Positions 47,049 to 57,524 of a DNA stretch of 64,000 nucleotides are shown in pieces. This DNA is from Apium graveolens. Its lineage: Eukaryota; Streptophyta; Magnoliopsida; Apiales; Apiaceae. Every line of letters starts with the position of its first letter. The stretch's first letter is position 1. The notes beneath the pieces were generated by a model. That model was given only the letters and a program-made list of their open reading frames with translations. It was not told where the DNA came from and searched no databases. A program made the translations under genes and the position numbers. The stretch is from NCBI RefSeq assembly GCF_009905375.1, contig NW_027417522.1:1-64000 (forward strand). Direction: 5' to 3'.

Positions 47049-48387
47049 TGGTCTTTGTGATTGCAGGGAAACAAGAAAAATATCCTAGTACTGGACAGTG
47101 GATGTTCAGGACATATGACTGGAAATAAAGCCCTGCTATCAGACTTTGTGGAGAAAGCTGGCCCAGGAGTTTCTTATGGAGATGGCAAAATGGGAAAAAC
47201 TCTGGGATATGGCAATATTAATCTTGGGAATGTCATCATTGAAACAGTAGCTCTTGTCTCAGGACTTAAACACAATCTGCTAAGTGTGAGTCAAATCTGT
47301 GACAGAGGTTATCATGTGGATTTCTTTGAAGAACACTGTGAAGTTGTAAGCAATTCTACAGGAAAAGTGGTTCTGAAAGGTTACAGGCATGGTAACATTT
47401 ATGAAGCCAGACTTTCAACAAGTTATGATGGTTCTACAATCTGTCTATTGAGTAGAGCTTCAATTGAAGAAAGTTGGAATTGGCACAAAAGACTCTATCA
47501 TTTAAATTTCAACAACATAAATGAGCTAGTAAAGAAAGATCTTATGAGAGGACTACCAAAATCAGTATTTGCACCTGATGGCCTTTGTGATTCATGTCAA
47601 AAGGAAAAATAAAGAAAATCTTCATTCAAGAGCAAAACTGAATCTTCAATTCTTGAGACTTATCACCTACTGCATGTTGATCTATTTGGTCCAGTCAATG
47701 TCATGTCTACTGCAAAGAAGAAATATGATATGGTTATAGTGGATGAATTCACAAGATACACTTGGGTGTATTTCTTGCACAAGAAGAATGAGACTCCATC
47801 TACTCTAACTGCTCATGTAAGACAGCTGGATAAATTGATCAAAGATTCTATCAAAATTATAAGAAGTGATAATGGCACTGAGTTCAAGAATTCAATAATG
47901 GAAGAGTTCTGCAAAGAGCATGGAATTAAGCAGGAATTTTCTGCACCTGGAACTCCATAGCAAAATGGAGTTGTAGAAAGAAAGAACATGACTCTCATTG
48001 AAGCTGCATGAACTATGCTTGATGAAGCAAAGCTACCAACCTACTTTTGGGCTGAAGCTGTGCAGACTGCTTGTTTTACACATAATGCTACACTCATAAA
48101 CAAGCATGGAAGAGCACCATATGAGATGGTGAAGAAAAAGAAGCCAAATCTGAAATACTTTCATGCATTTGGATGTAAGTGTTTTGTTCTTAAGACTCAT
48201 CCTGAACAGCTGTCAAAATTTGATCTAAAAGCTGATGAAGGAATTTTTGTTGGATATCCACTTTCCACAAAAGCCTTCAAAGTCTACAATTTAAGAACAA
48301 GGGTTGTCATGGAATCTATCAATGTATCTTTTGATGATAAGAAGATTACTGGACTTGAAGATTTCAATGAACATGATCAGATGAGAT

Positions 48388-48690
48388 TTGAAAATGAAGA
48401 TTTAAATTCCGATTCTGTAAATTCTGATGACTTAAATCCTAATCCTATAAGTTATGACGGGTTAAGTTCTGATGTCATTGAAACTGTGGTAACTACTGAA
48501 AGGGAAAATGCACCTGTCCAGGGGGGGCAAGCTGATGATCCTACCATAACTCAAGACTCTCAAGAAGCATCAGAACCTGTCACTGGCTCTTCAAGTTCTG
48601 ATTCATCAAGTTCTGATGAGCCAAATTCTGATAATTTTGGAAACTCTGATATTTCAAATCCTGAAGGATCCAACTCAAATTCTGAAGTCT
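48388..48690 (+). repeat. AAGTTCTGAT motif repeats in the INT-RT linker of E
   Basis: Exact AAGTTCTGAT at 48464, 48593 and 48608, with AAATTCTGAT and ACTCTGATAT variants between. They encode repeats of Ser-Ser-Asp/Asn-Ser-Asp. The reverse complement ATCAGAACTT is a repeated motif of the D LTR (45993), and D coding sequence has one at 44780. Confidence 0.7.
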
Positions 48691-48701
48691 CAAAGAGCAT
48701 A

Positions 48702-48757
48702 ACTACAGGGGGAGCATCAGAAAATGCTGATGGAGACAGCATGGATCACGGGGGAGG
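48702..48757 (+). promoter_or_regulatory. Candidate internal polypurine tracts of E
   Basis: ACTACAGGGGGAG (48702-48714) and CACGGGGGAGG (48747-48757) lie in the INT-RT linker, at the position where B and F have ACTCAGGGGGAG. Confidence 0.4.
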
Positions 48758-48887
48758 ATCCAGTTCTAGAGAACAACTTCCATCTGCAAGGAAGTGGACC
48801 AAAGCACATACACATGACTTAATAATTGGAGATCATGAGGCAGGTGTCAGAACTAGAACAACAACATCAAATGAATGTCTCTATCAT

Positions 48888-51800
48888 TGTAAGAACCCAA
48901 ATTTTTGACATCGGTAAAAGACCTTTATGAATAGTAATATAATAACTTGAATTTTTGAGACCTTGTAAAATGTTTAATGAATAGTAACCCTGACGGACGG
49001 GGAAAAAACTTTTTAGCCCACACTATGTTGTGCATGAGAAAATGAGTTTCGGAATTGATATTACGATTATACGTACCAAATGAGTGTATGTAAATGCTAT
49101 TAGTTTTCGAAGAAAAGGAACTTTGAAAAACGATCGTATTTATGACCCATCGAGGATTACGGGGATCATAATATAATTACGAGATTAAAACTCTACGGAT
49201 TTATATTCAAGTATGATAATTAAAAATATAAGGAATAAATACTAAAGGAATTACATCGCTAACCATTTACGAATAAGTATTATGAAAACGTTTAAGCGAC
49301 CGAGCGAACGCGTAAACGTTAAATAAACGTACGCACTAACTAAACCATGGTAAGAAAGTAACCATGGTTACTTCATCAAATAGTGAGCTAACCATAGGAT
49401 GATCAATCTAGCTAGCAAAATAGTGTGCTAAGAAAGCTAACCCATGTAGTTAGCTTGTAACCTAGCAAGCTACTTAGATTTTATCCCCAAGATTTGCAAC
49501 AAGAATAAACCTAGGATTCAACCTAGGAGAATAAAAATCAAGTGGAAGATATCACACCCCATTTCCTAGAAGAAAACTATAGAAGCAACCAAGAGAAGCA
49601 AGTATAAATATCCCCCCCTTCTTCAAGCTTCCATTCGGCCTCATCTCCAAAAAGGTAGAAATCCAAATTCAAAACTCAAAATCTAGCCATGGTAAAATCA
49701 CCCCATTAATTCTCAAGCTTTCTAACAATCAAACTAAGGTAATAAAATTCTTTCATCTCTTTTTATCAAGGTTTGATGGGTGAAATAAAATCAAGAAAGT
49801 CACTAGTGAATAGTATGAATAGTAACTCCTATTTGGTTTCTTGATTTCAATGGTGGTTTTAGGTTCCAAAAATCATACCAAGCACTTCCTAGCCTCCACC
49901 ATCCTCAAGAACAAATCTCAAGCTTTAAAGAAAGGTAAAAATCTTTGGCCCAACTTTATTTAAGATTCATATTTAAGATCCATTTAGTATGTGGTAGAAA
50001 ATTTAGTTTAAGAAGTGGTATTGTTGAGATCTTGAAGTTTAAGTTAAGTAGATTTAAGGTTGATTGTTGTTGCCTCAAGAACATGATGTTCTTTAGAGGA
50101 GTTTGTGTGTTAATGATGAAATGATGATTGTTGGTGGTTGTGTTAAGAGTTAGGGCGTAAACGAAACCCCGATCGTAAACGTAACTCCGTTAAAACCAAC
50201 GAATCGTAACTTTAAGTTTCTGAAGAAAGTCCTGAAGTTGTAAACTGTAGTTTCTTGAAAACTAATCCTTGATTATGATAGAAAATGTTATAAGGATCGT
50301 TTAAGCGCTTCAATTGCTTGATTCCGATTTACGGATCAAAAGTTAAGGCCATTTTACTAAAACTGCTACGAATTACGAACTTTGAAAATATAAAGGATCG
50401 ACTTAAGAATATTCATGAATCATGAAATTTTTACAGAGAGTAACATATTGAGTTTCCTAACTGCCATATTAATTTCAAGTGAAAATAATTATTTTTCAGT
50501 TTTATAAAAATATCGGAGCCGAGACCGCGCGAGTAGAAATCGTAAGAATCCATAAGCGGAGTCGACGACGATAAAGAGAATGAACCTAAAATACTTAGAA
50601 AAATGAAGAGACCATGATGTGAATAAGGACTTAAAGGAATAATAAGGGTAGTATAAGTTGAGAGGGTGCATAATAAGTAGCGCATGAGTGCGAGTCACCA
50701 TAAATTAGGACGGGACCTAACAAAATTAATTGTGTTTATGATTATAGATTTCCGAGCGGAACCTAGAGCATCCTCCACCTCAAGATACCCAGGCAAGTTT
50801 TCAAACCCTACCTTTTAAGAACTGTTGTGTTGTGAATATTTTACAAAACTGTGATATATGCATGAGATTGCTTTAAACTGTTTTACGAAGTTTGAGATGT
50901 ATTACATTACTCAATTGTTGATAATTTCTAGTATATGTTCATACCGAGTTTGAAATGTTATATTTAGACCGAGAGTCGGTCGGTGTAAGCTTATAAAAAC
51001 CCGGAGGTATCCCGGAGGAGTTTATAATTGAGAACGTAACGCTAGCGAGTAGCGTGGCATGTATATATTTTAGACCGAGGATCGGTTAGTAAAAATTGGT
51101 GAAAACTCGGAAGTATTCCGGAGGTGCTTATTTAAGAATATTAACGCTATAGTAGAGCGTGATGTATAAGTCGTAAGACCGAGAGTCGGTCAGTTTTATT
51201 TTATAAAATATAAACCCGGAAATCGTCCCGGTGATATTATTGGGCAATTATAAGTCCATAGTAGTACGTTTAAAGGGACTCATTGTCCACTTACGAATCA
51301 TTAAAATACCTCGAACTTTTATTAAAACGATTTCCCAACGATCATATTACCTTAACTATATTTTATGGTTTGAATAATAAATATTATATACTTATTCCCT
51401 TATTATGGGAGTAGTATACTCTAACAAATATTTAATTCAAACCCGATTAATCATTATAGATTGTTAATTATGTAGACACAAACTAGTTGAGGAATATTAT
51501 TTTAAATATTCTTTTAGAGAGTAAACTCATTCGAGGTTTAATTATTTATCGACTATTATTTAATTAATTATTATTCTTAAAGGGTTTATTATTGATCTAA
51601 AAATCATAGATCCTGATTTAAAATATACTTCCTGATTTCAGAATATCATTCGAATAATTTCAAATCGTCGGTGAATATTATCCCGACTTATTTAATATTA
51701 TGAATATAGTTTCAAGGAGAAACTTTTTCCCCTTATTTAATTATCTGTTGACAACGGTCAACTCACATCCTTAGTACTTCCTTCGAAAATCTCGGAAGTA

Positions 51801-52775
51801 CGTATATACATATATGCACTTATATCTTAGTGAGATAAGCATTTCTATCAACAAGCAAAACGCTTGGGGAACTTCGATGTGGTTCAAGTTCTCGAGATAT
51901 GATAGAATTCTTTTTAAAAAGGACAAGGGAGGGGTAGACTCTGGTACTATGTGTGCTAGATGGACTACCAAAGGTACCGCAGTCGAAGGTACTCAGTGTA
52001 CTCAGGAACTTGTGAAGTATGTGTATACCCAAAAATGGGACACGTAGCCCGAATGCGGCAAGGGTGATAACCGGGTTACGAAGGTGTCGTCCTTCTACTA
52101 GTAGAAAAGGTTACTTTTATCGTAGTATGACTGATCATCATATGCGGTGGCTCCAACGAATGTCCTATTCTTCCAATTGGAATTATGATGCAATACCGTA
52201 ACCCAAGCCTAGGTGCTGGGTTTACTATTAAGGTATTCGCAGGTTAATAAAATCCACCAAAGGATTATCTTCGTAAAAGGTGTGTATCACCAAGGGAAAC
52301 TATTTTCGAATAAAACGTAACTATCAAATATGATGTTTTACGTGAGTTTATCATACAGTCATTTTCATACTGTACATTATTATGCTAGGCATTATAGCTC
52401 ACTCTTGCTTTCTTTTAAATGACACAACACAACATATAACCAGTATGCCGGTGTGGGACTTATTCGCTTGCAGTCATGGGGAGGATCCCTGACAGCTTTG
52501 TCTCAGGTGTGCTAGAGTATCAGATAGATATAAGATATTAGTCGTAATTATTGTAACTTCATGTAGAGGTTATAAATAATTGTTTAAGATCCTGTAAAGT
52601 ATATTTAAGTATAATAAAATAAGATTACATTTTATACGTCATTTCTAAGGCTATAACTTATGTGTGCGAGTATGAGATTGGGGTCTGTTGGATTATTGAA
52701 TCAATACCAGGTTACACATTAGTGAAGGATGGCGTGACGACCCAGATTCCTGATCCCGGATTTGGGGGCGTTACA
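48888..52775 (+). mobile_element. 5' LTR of gypsy element H, 3888 bp
   Basis: Starts TGTAAGAACCCAAATTT inside E pol and ends GGGGGCGTTACA, followed by a tRNA-Met PBS. The TGTAA/TTACA ends are inverted. It holds no gene; small frames (50431-50685, 51814-52047) are chance. It contains a three-fold ~105-bp repeat (50967-51280). It is unlike the G LTR in sequence but similar in length and plan, so it is another Ty3/gypsy family. Confidence 0.8.
50967..51280 (+). repeat. Three tandem ~105-bp repeats in the H LTR
   Basis: Units start with the palindrome GACCGAGAGTCGGTC at 50967 and 51177 and with GACCGAGGATCGGT at 51073. Each continues with an AACCCGGA/ACTCGGA...CCCGG/TCCGG block that can also pair, then AACGCTA and a GTAG/GAGCGTG segment. 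Spacing is 106 and 104 bases. Confidence 0.75.
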
Positions 52776-52779
52776 GAAA

Positions 52780-52791
52780 TGGTATCAGAGC
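52780..52791 (+). promoter_or_regulatory. Primer-binding site of H
   Basis: TGGTATCAGAGC, four bases after the LTR end (the intervening bases are GAAA). Confidence 0.8.
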
Positions 52792-55760
52792 CTTAAGTTA
52801 TAGTACTCAGAAACGAGAGTGTTAAGAGTCTTTCTAGATGCGAGATTTTGTAAAAGCTCATATAGTGTTCATCATTGGACTACCGGATGTAGCCTCAATG
52901 TGTAGGTTAGGATAAGTGTATATTTGAGGTATTAAGGTATGACTAATGGGACCATTGGAGATTATCAGAATGATGAGGAGAAAAATTAGAATCATATTTG
53001 ATTTGGCAAGGATATGGATGTAGAACTTGGAGCTGAGTCTCCAGAGCATTTGGGGTAAAGACGATATTACCAACACCATATGTAAATTTTGATGACATGA
53101 GCCTTGTTACCTGTAGTTTTGTGTAGGTTGCCCAAGAAGGGGCATCACATGTGAGAACCATAAAGTCTAATTATTAATATACAGTTGAGGTTATTGATCT
53201 AGACTAGTTGAAGGTGTCATTTTACCAATGAGAAGGTGAATATCGTATTAATAACGAGTTCAGCAGAGATAGTGTCTGATATACCCTTGAGGATTTTTAT
53301 TTCCATTAAGGAAGATTTGAATATGATATGCAAATGTCATCGTAAGACAAGTACACTACATAATATTATTAGTGTGCTTAACATGTAAGGATATGATGGT
53401 TTAGATTAAAAAAATTAAGAGCATCGAGAATCGATGGCATGTCTATAATTAAATGGCGTAAGATTTTAACGAGCGATGGTTCGATCTTAGAACCTTTTTA
53501 AAAGGGATAGACCAGTGAGTCTAGAGCAGAATTCTTCGGTAGATATGATGTCAGAGGCTACGTATATATACTCATAGACCTCTAATATAGTCGGTAACGT
53601 ATGTTCAATTACACACACATGCCACTGAACTTATGGACTGTATTGAGATCCCTAAGAGATCTCTTTGATCTGTTCCCAGGGGGAACTGGCCACTTATAGT
53701 TAGTAACGATTGCGTGTAGCAGGCAACTATCGGCTTAATAGATGTTGTTGGAATATTTCTGAGTGAGGTCTTCGAGGTAAAACACCGGAATGACAGATAT
53801 ACGTGTGATAGTCAAGTTAGTAAGCTATTTTAAAATGATGTTGAAAGAGAAACTATTTGAAACATGGAATTACGAAGAAGAAGAGGTGGGATCATCCTCA
53901 GATGGATAATGACGAGAGTTAGGATAATTAGTGAAATATTTTGGCACCTACTCACTGTCACGTTACTCCCTCCAAATTGTTGATCATTCATATTGCCTTG
54001 ATAAGTCATATCAGGCAATCCTTTTCGTTCCCTACTTTGAACTTCTGATGTGACCATCTTGAATAGTCTTTCTCCGCATCAGGACTTGTTCAATTCTTTT
54101 AGTTAATCCATGAACTTTCATTCATAGATTATGATCTTCTTGTTCAAATCAGAGCTATTTATACTTCATTTCAATTATCCAAGAGTTTTATATATATATA
54201 TATATATTTTCCCTCAATTCATCGATGGATATTCATAATGAGTATCTTCAATTGATTCTTCTTTCTTACTTACTCTTCTCAGTCGAGATTGTAAATATCT
54301 AACAAATTGTTAAAAACATGGATGATCTAATATCCATATATTCCTTGGGAATCCTTTTCCTCTAATCGAGATGAAATTTTATATAGAACTTTGAAATCAT
54401 AGTAAGGGTATCAATTTGATATTGGTATTCCGATTCAATTCTAGTTAAAGATCTGATAAAGTATGTGAACTAGGGCACCTATGAGTGTACCCTTTATTTG
54501 GAAAGAAATATTTGATAAGAGGCTATCGATTGTTCCGATGCCAAGACCACTCGATTCAGAGTTATAATTGTCTTTCTCGGCCCAAATTTAAAAACTCTTT
54601 ATTTTAAAATCGTCATCCAGGTAGCCACAATTTCTTCAGTGGTTACGATGTTGAGATTTTTACAAACAAACTGAAATATGGCTAGTTGCATATGTTCTCA
54701 TGAATGACTAGTTAATTGTCCTAACTAGTCAAAATTTTAATTAATACGATAAAAGCCTAGCTAATCATCCTAGCTAGTTGATATGGGCCAAACCAATTGT
54801 GCTGGCCATTTTCTTAGTCGGTTGATAATATTGCTTGATATGGACTAGTTATTATCTTGCTAGTTTCACTTCCAATAAAATTTTGATTATTCCATAGTGC
54901 ATTATATATGCCAGATTTAATTGTTGATGAAATTTTCAAAGAATGATTTAATTGAGACCTAACTAGGTCGCCCACTCAAACGAGAATTCATATTCAGTTT
55001 TATGAAATATTTTTTTCATAAAATATTTTATTCTTTCGTTTGTATAACGAATATCCAATTAAAATTACAAAGTGATTAAAGAACAATATACTTCCTTATT
55101 TATTAATCATTGGATAAAATTCCTTATTTCAAAATAGCACCTCTTGGAGACCTCAATGGTTAACCTTTGGTTGAGGATGTCATTCGATATTTCTTTCATT
55201 ATTCGAGAAGAAAAGTATTCTTTTAATGGAAAAATCTTACAAGTATCATTCGTATGATGTTATTATTCAGCAATCATTGCTTTCAATGGATATTCTCCAT
55301 AATATCACAATATAGAATTCTAAGGACATGGAAGGATAATCCTTGTTATATTCTTCCTTCCAAGTTATAAATCTTCTGAGTGTTGTGACTCTTTTATTCA
55401 GAGCTCATTATTTGTTTAGATGTTAGATTTTGAAATCTTGTTAAGACTGTCTAAATTTCATCGATATCGTGAAAATCTTTTTCCAAGGCTAATTGCCTTC
55501 CCAATAAAGAGAGGTGTAGTTGACAACCGATTGTTGTAATATATGACTGAAAGCTCAGTGCTATGATGGTGCAATCGAAGCATCGTGAGGTGTAAGTTAT
55601 TTTAAAAAGAAGAATACCATGTTTAGTTATTATCATAAGTATCTTTAATATGGTTATAGAAGAACGAAAATAGGGATACGACATGATTAGTGAGGTACAC
55701 TTATATGAAATATTATCGGGAAATGTGCTAATAAATTCGGGAAAAACCAAGCATGTATGA
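52792..55760 (+). other. Decayed internal region of H, no readable gene
   Basis: Nearly 3 kb without a domain I can identify. Stops are dense in all frames. A TA microsatellite lies at about 54190-54207. The segment 54690-54870 is rich in TAGCTAGT/ACTAGTTA-type inverted words. A minus-strand frame at 53830-54057 is not convincing. Part of this may be another old insertion. Confidence 0.4.
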
Positions 55761-55764
55761 ATTT

Positions 55765-56096
55765 GAGGAATAAGATTTTCAAGAATTGAAGGCAAAGTTA
55801 GTAGCAACCCCGTGCTAGAATTACTCGACGATAAAAATAGGATATTGCGTGAAGTCTAATACAATGTCTACGCAGCTTAAGGACCGTGACATAAGGCTTT
55901 CTAATAATAATCTAGAATAATTGCGATAAGGGTCGGACTGAAAGGGACAAGGAGTTTACTTATGAGAAAATTTTGATTTTTTTTTACACTGAACACGAGA
56001 TAGAGGCTATAGTCAAATTGATCAAAGGCCATGATTGAGAAATATATTATCATCAAGGAAAGGCCAATATGGTGGCCGACACTTTAAGTAGGAAAT
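55765..56096 (+). pseudogene. RT/RNase H relic of gypsy element H
   Basis: SFQELKAKLVATPC near 55776 matches the usual start of gypsy RNase H (FQELKxxLxxAPVL). STQLKDRD follows. The end is YYHQGKANMVADTLSRK (56049-56096), the standard gypsy motif YHPGKANVVADALSRK. Stops interrupt throughout. It shows that H is an autonomous-type Ty3/gypsy element now dead. Confidence 0.75.
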
Positions 56097-56396
56097 GATA
56101 TATTGAGGATGACAAATCTCAGAATAACTGATGAGAAGGATCGCATGAAAAGAATGCTTTATTACTTAACAAAAAGACTTAAAGATGCCTAAAAACGTAA
56201 ACGGATATTAGTCGTGATAGAATATGAAAGGGGATGTCATCGAGTAGGTAAGTAAGTATTCGATATAGTTGCAAAATGAAAACGGAAAGGCGAGGGTTAA
56301 AATTTTGGTGATTTCAACTTCTAGATGACCCAAATAGGGTTAAGAGTTAATTATAATAAATTTTGAAGGAGGGTTATCAAGAACCAAGTTAGCCGT
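56097..56396 (+). other. Remaining H internal sequence up to the F insertion
   Basis: 300 bases of decayed pol with no readable domain. It ends GCCGT directly before the LTR of F; this would be the left target copy of F, but the right copy is outside the window. Confidence 0.4.
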
Positions 56397-56740
56397 TGTT
56401 AGGAATATGTGTATTAGTTTGATGATAAGTTCAGCAAAACACTTAAGTAGAAATCTAGTGTTTGTAGCCTCAACGGATAAGACCATCTTGGCTATCCGTT
56501 GAAGGAGTAGCCTTACTTAGCAATAAGTTTGGTATTGTAGCACATCTCACTCTCTGGTTTCAAGCTGTAATTCTTAGATGTTGTTAGGAGATAATCAGTC
56601 ATGTTGACTACTAATGGATGTAAAAGTAGGAGGGCTAATTGTAAATATTTCATGCCTTGTAATTTTGTATAAGTGAAGAAGTATCAACTGATATTGAAGA
56701 CCTTCAACGGATAAGAAACTAAGCTTCAACGGATGTCTCT

Positions 56741-56867
56741 AAAGCTTCAACGGATGCACTGCTAGAGCATCAACGGATAAAGCCATCAACGGATGAAAGC
56801 TTCAACGGATGCACTGCTAGAGCATCAACGGATAAAGCCATCAACGGATGAAAGCTTCAACGGATGC
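56741..56867 (+). repeat. 55-bp tandem repeat in the F LTR, 2.3 units
   Basis: Units begin AAAGCTTCAACGGATGC at 56741, 56796 and 56851 (the last partial). Each full unit carries three copies of CAACGGAT. The two full units look identical, so the duplication is recent. Confidence 0.9.
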
Positions 56868-57102
56868 TCAGTCTCATAGCAGTTGATAGTGACAGTTAAC
56901 AAAGCTGACAGAGGCACATGGATTGACAGAGATGTGGTAGCCTATTTCAGGAACAGCAGAAAAAGCAGCCGTTTTTAGTCTGGTTCAAAATGGAAAGTCA
57001 ACAGATAATTCCATATTACACTGGATAAAAATGGAACAGAAACAAGTGGAGAACTATTGTCTTATTGTACTTTATCTTTGTCTTAACTTGTAAACTTGGT
57101 GA

Positions 57103-57109
57103 TATATAA
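57103..57109 (+). promoter_or_regulatory. TATA box of the F LTR
   Basis: TATATAA in GATATATAAACCAAG, the same context as in the C LTR. Confidence 0.6.
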
Positions 57110-57466
57110 ACCAAGTAGTAGCTAGTAATTAGATATGAATTTTCCCAGAGCTGTTTAGAAATATCAAGAGAGAAAATTATCTAGTTTGTACTAGGAAGCA
57201 GCTGTGATTTAATTTTGAATCACAGATTTTCTGAAATAACACATCTCTAGTGGAACAACAAATCCACCAGAAAAGTTTTTAAGTTCTTTGTGTTCATTAC
57301 ATTTGTGTTTGAATATATATCTGTTTGCTTCAGCTCCAAGAAATTCACACACATTTGATCACTCAAACACTTAGTCTTACAAACTGCTCAAAACTTGAAA
57401 AAGTTTTGAGATTTACATTCAACCCCCTTCTGTAAATCTCATTGTTAGTCCACTGGGAATAACAAT

Positions 57467-57478
57467 TGGTATCAGAGC
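57467..57478 (+). promoter_or_regulatory. Primer-binding site of F
   Basis: TGGTATCAGAGC, two bases after the LTR; initiator tRNA-Met type, unmutated. Confidence 0.9.
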
Positions 57479-57524
57479 AAGCTCTTAACATACAAAGAGT
57501 TTAAAGATCTATTCTGCTAACATC

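Larger units (their letters stand above)
47067..48887 (+). pseudogene. pol: pol of element E: protease and integrase, cut off before RT
   Basis: The frame opens GNKKNILVLDSGCSGHMTG after TGATTGCAG, with the protease triad Asp-Ser-Gly. The integrase zinc region is WHKRLYHLNFNN...CDSCQKEK, and core residues lie in LLHVDLFGP, RSDNGTEFKN and NGVVERKN. A Ser/Asp/Asn-rich linker follows and the sequence ends at SNECLYH, where H's LTR begins. One frame holds throughout, interrupted by TAA at 47610 (other elements have CAA), TAG at 47958 (in TPQQNG) and TGA at 48009. RT and RNase H are missing here because H inserted; they would lie beyond H and the right edge. Non-functional. Confidence 0.85.
56397..57464 (+). 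mobile_element. 5' LTR of F, 1068 bp
   Basis: TGTTAGGAATATG to GGGAATAACA, with ends TGTTA/TAACA. Eleven exact CAACGGAT/ATCCGTTG copies lie between 56471 and 56865. A conserved TATA box sits at 57103-57109. Confidence 0.9.

Noticed and set aside
53830..54057. 75-codon - strand frame in H
   Set aside because: No known family, no start context, surrounded by decay; a possible reversed gag fragment could not be supported.
56705..56865. Regular short repeats that could suggest a CRISPR array
   Set aside because: Repeats of 8-10 bp with variable spacing in a plant LTR, no cas genes; they are retrotransposon motifs.
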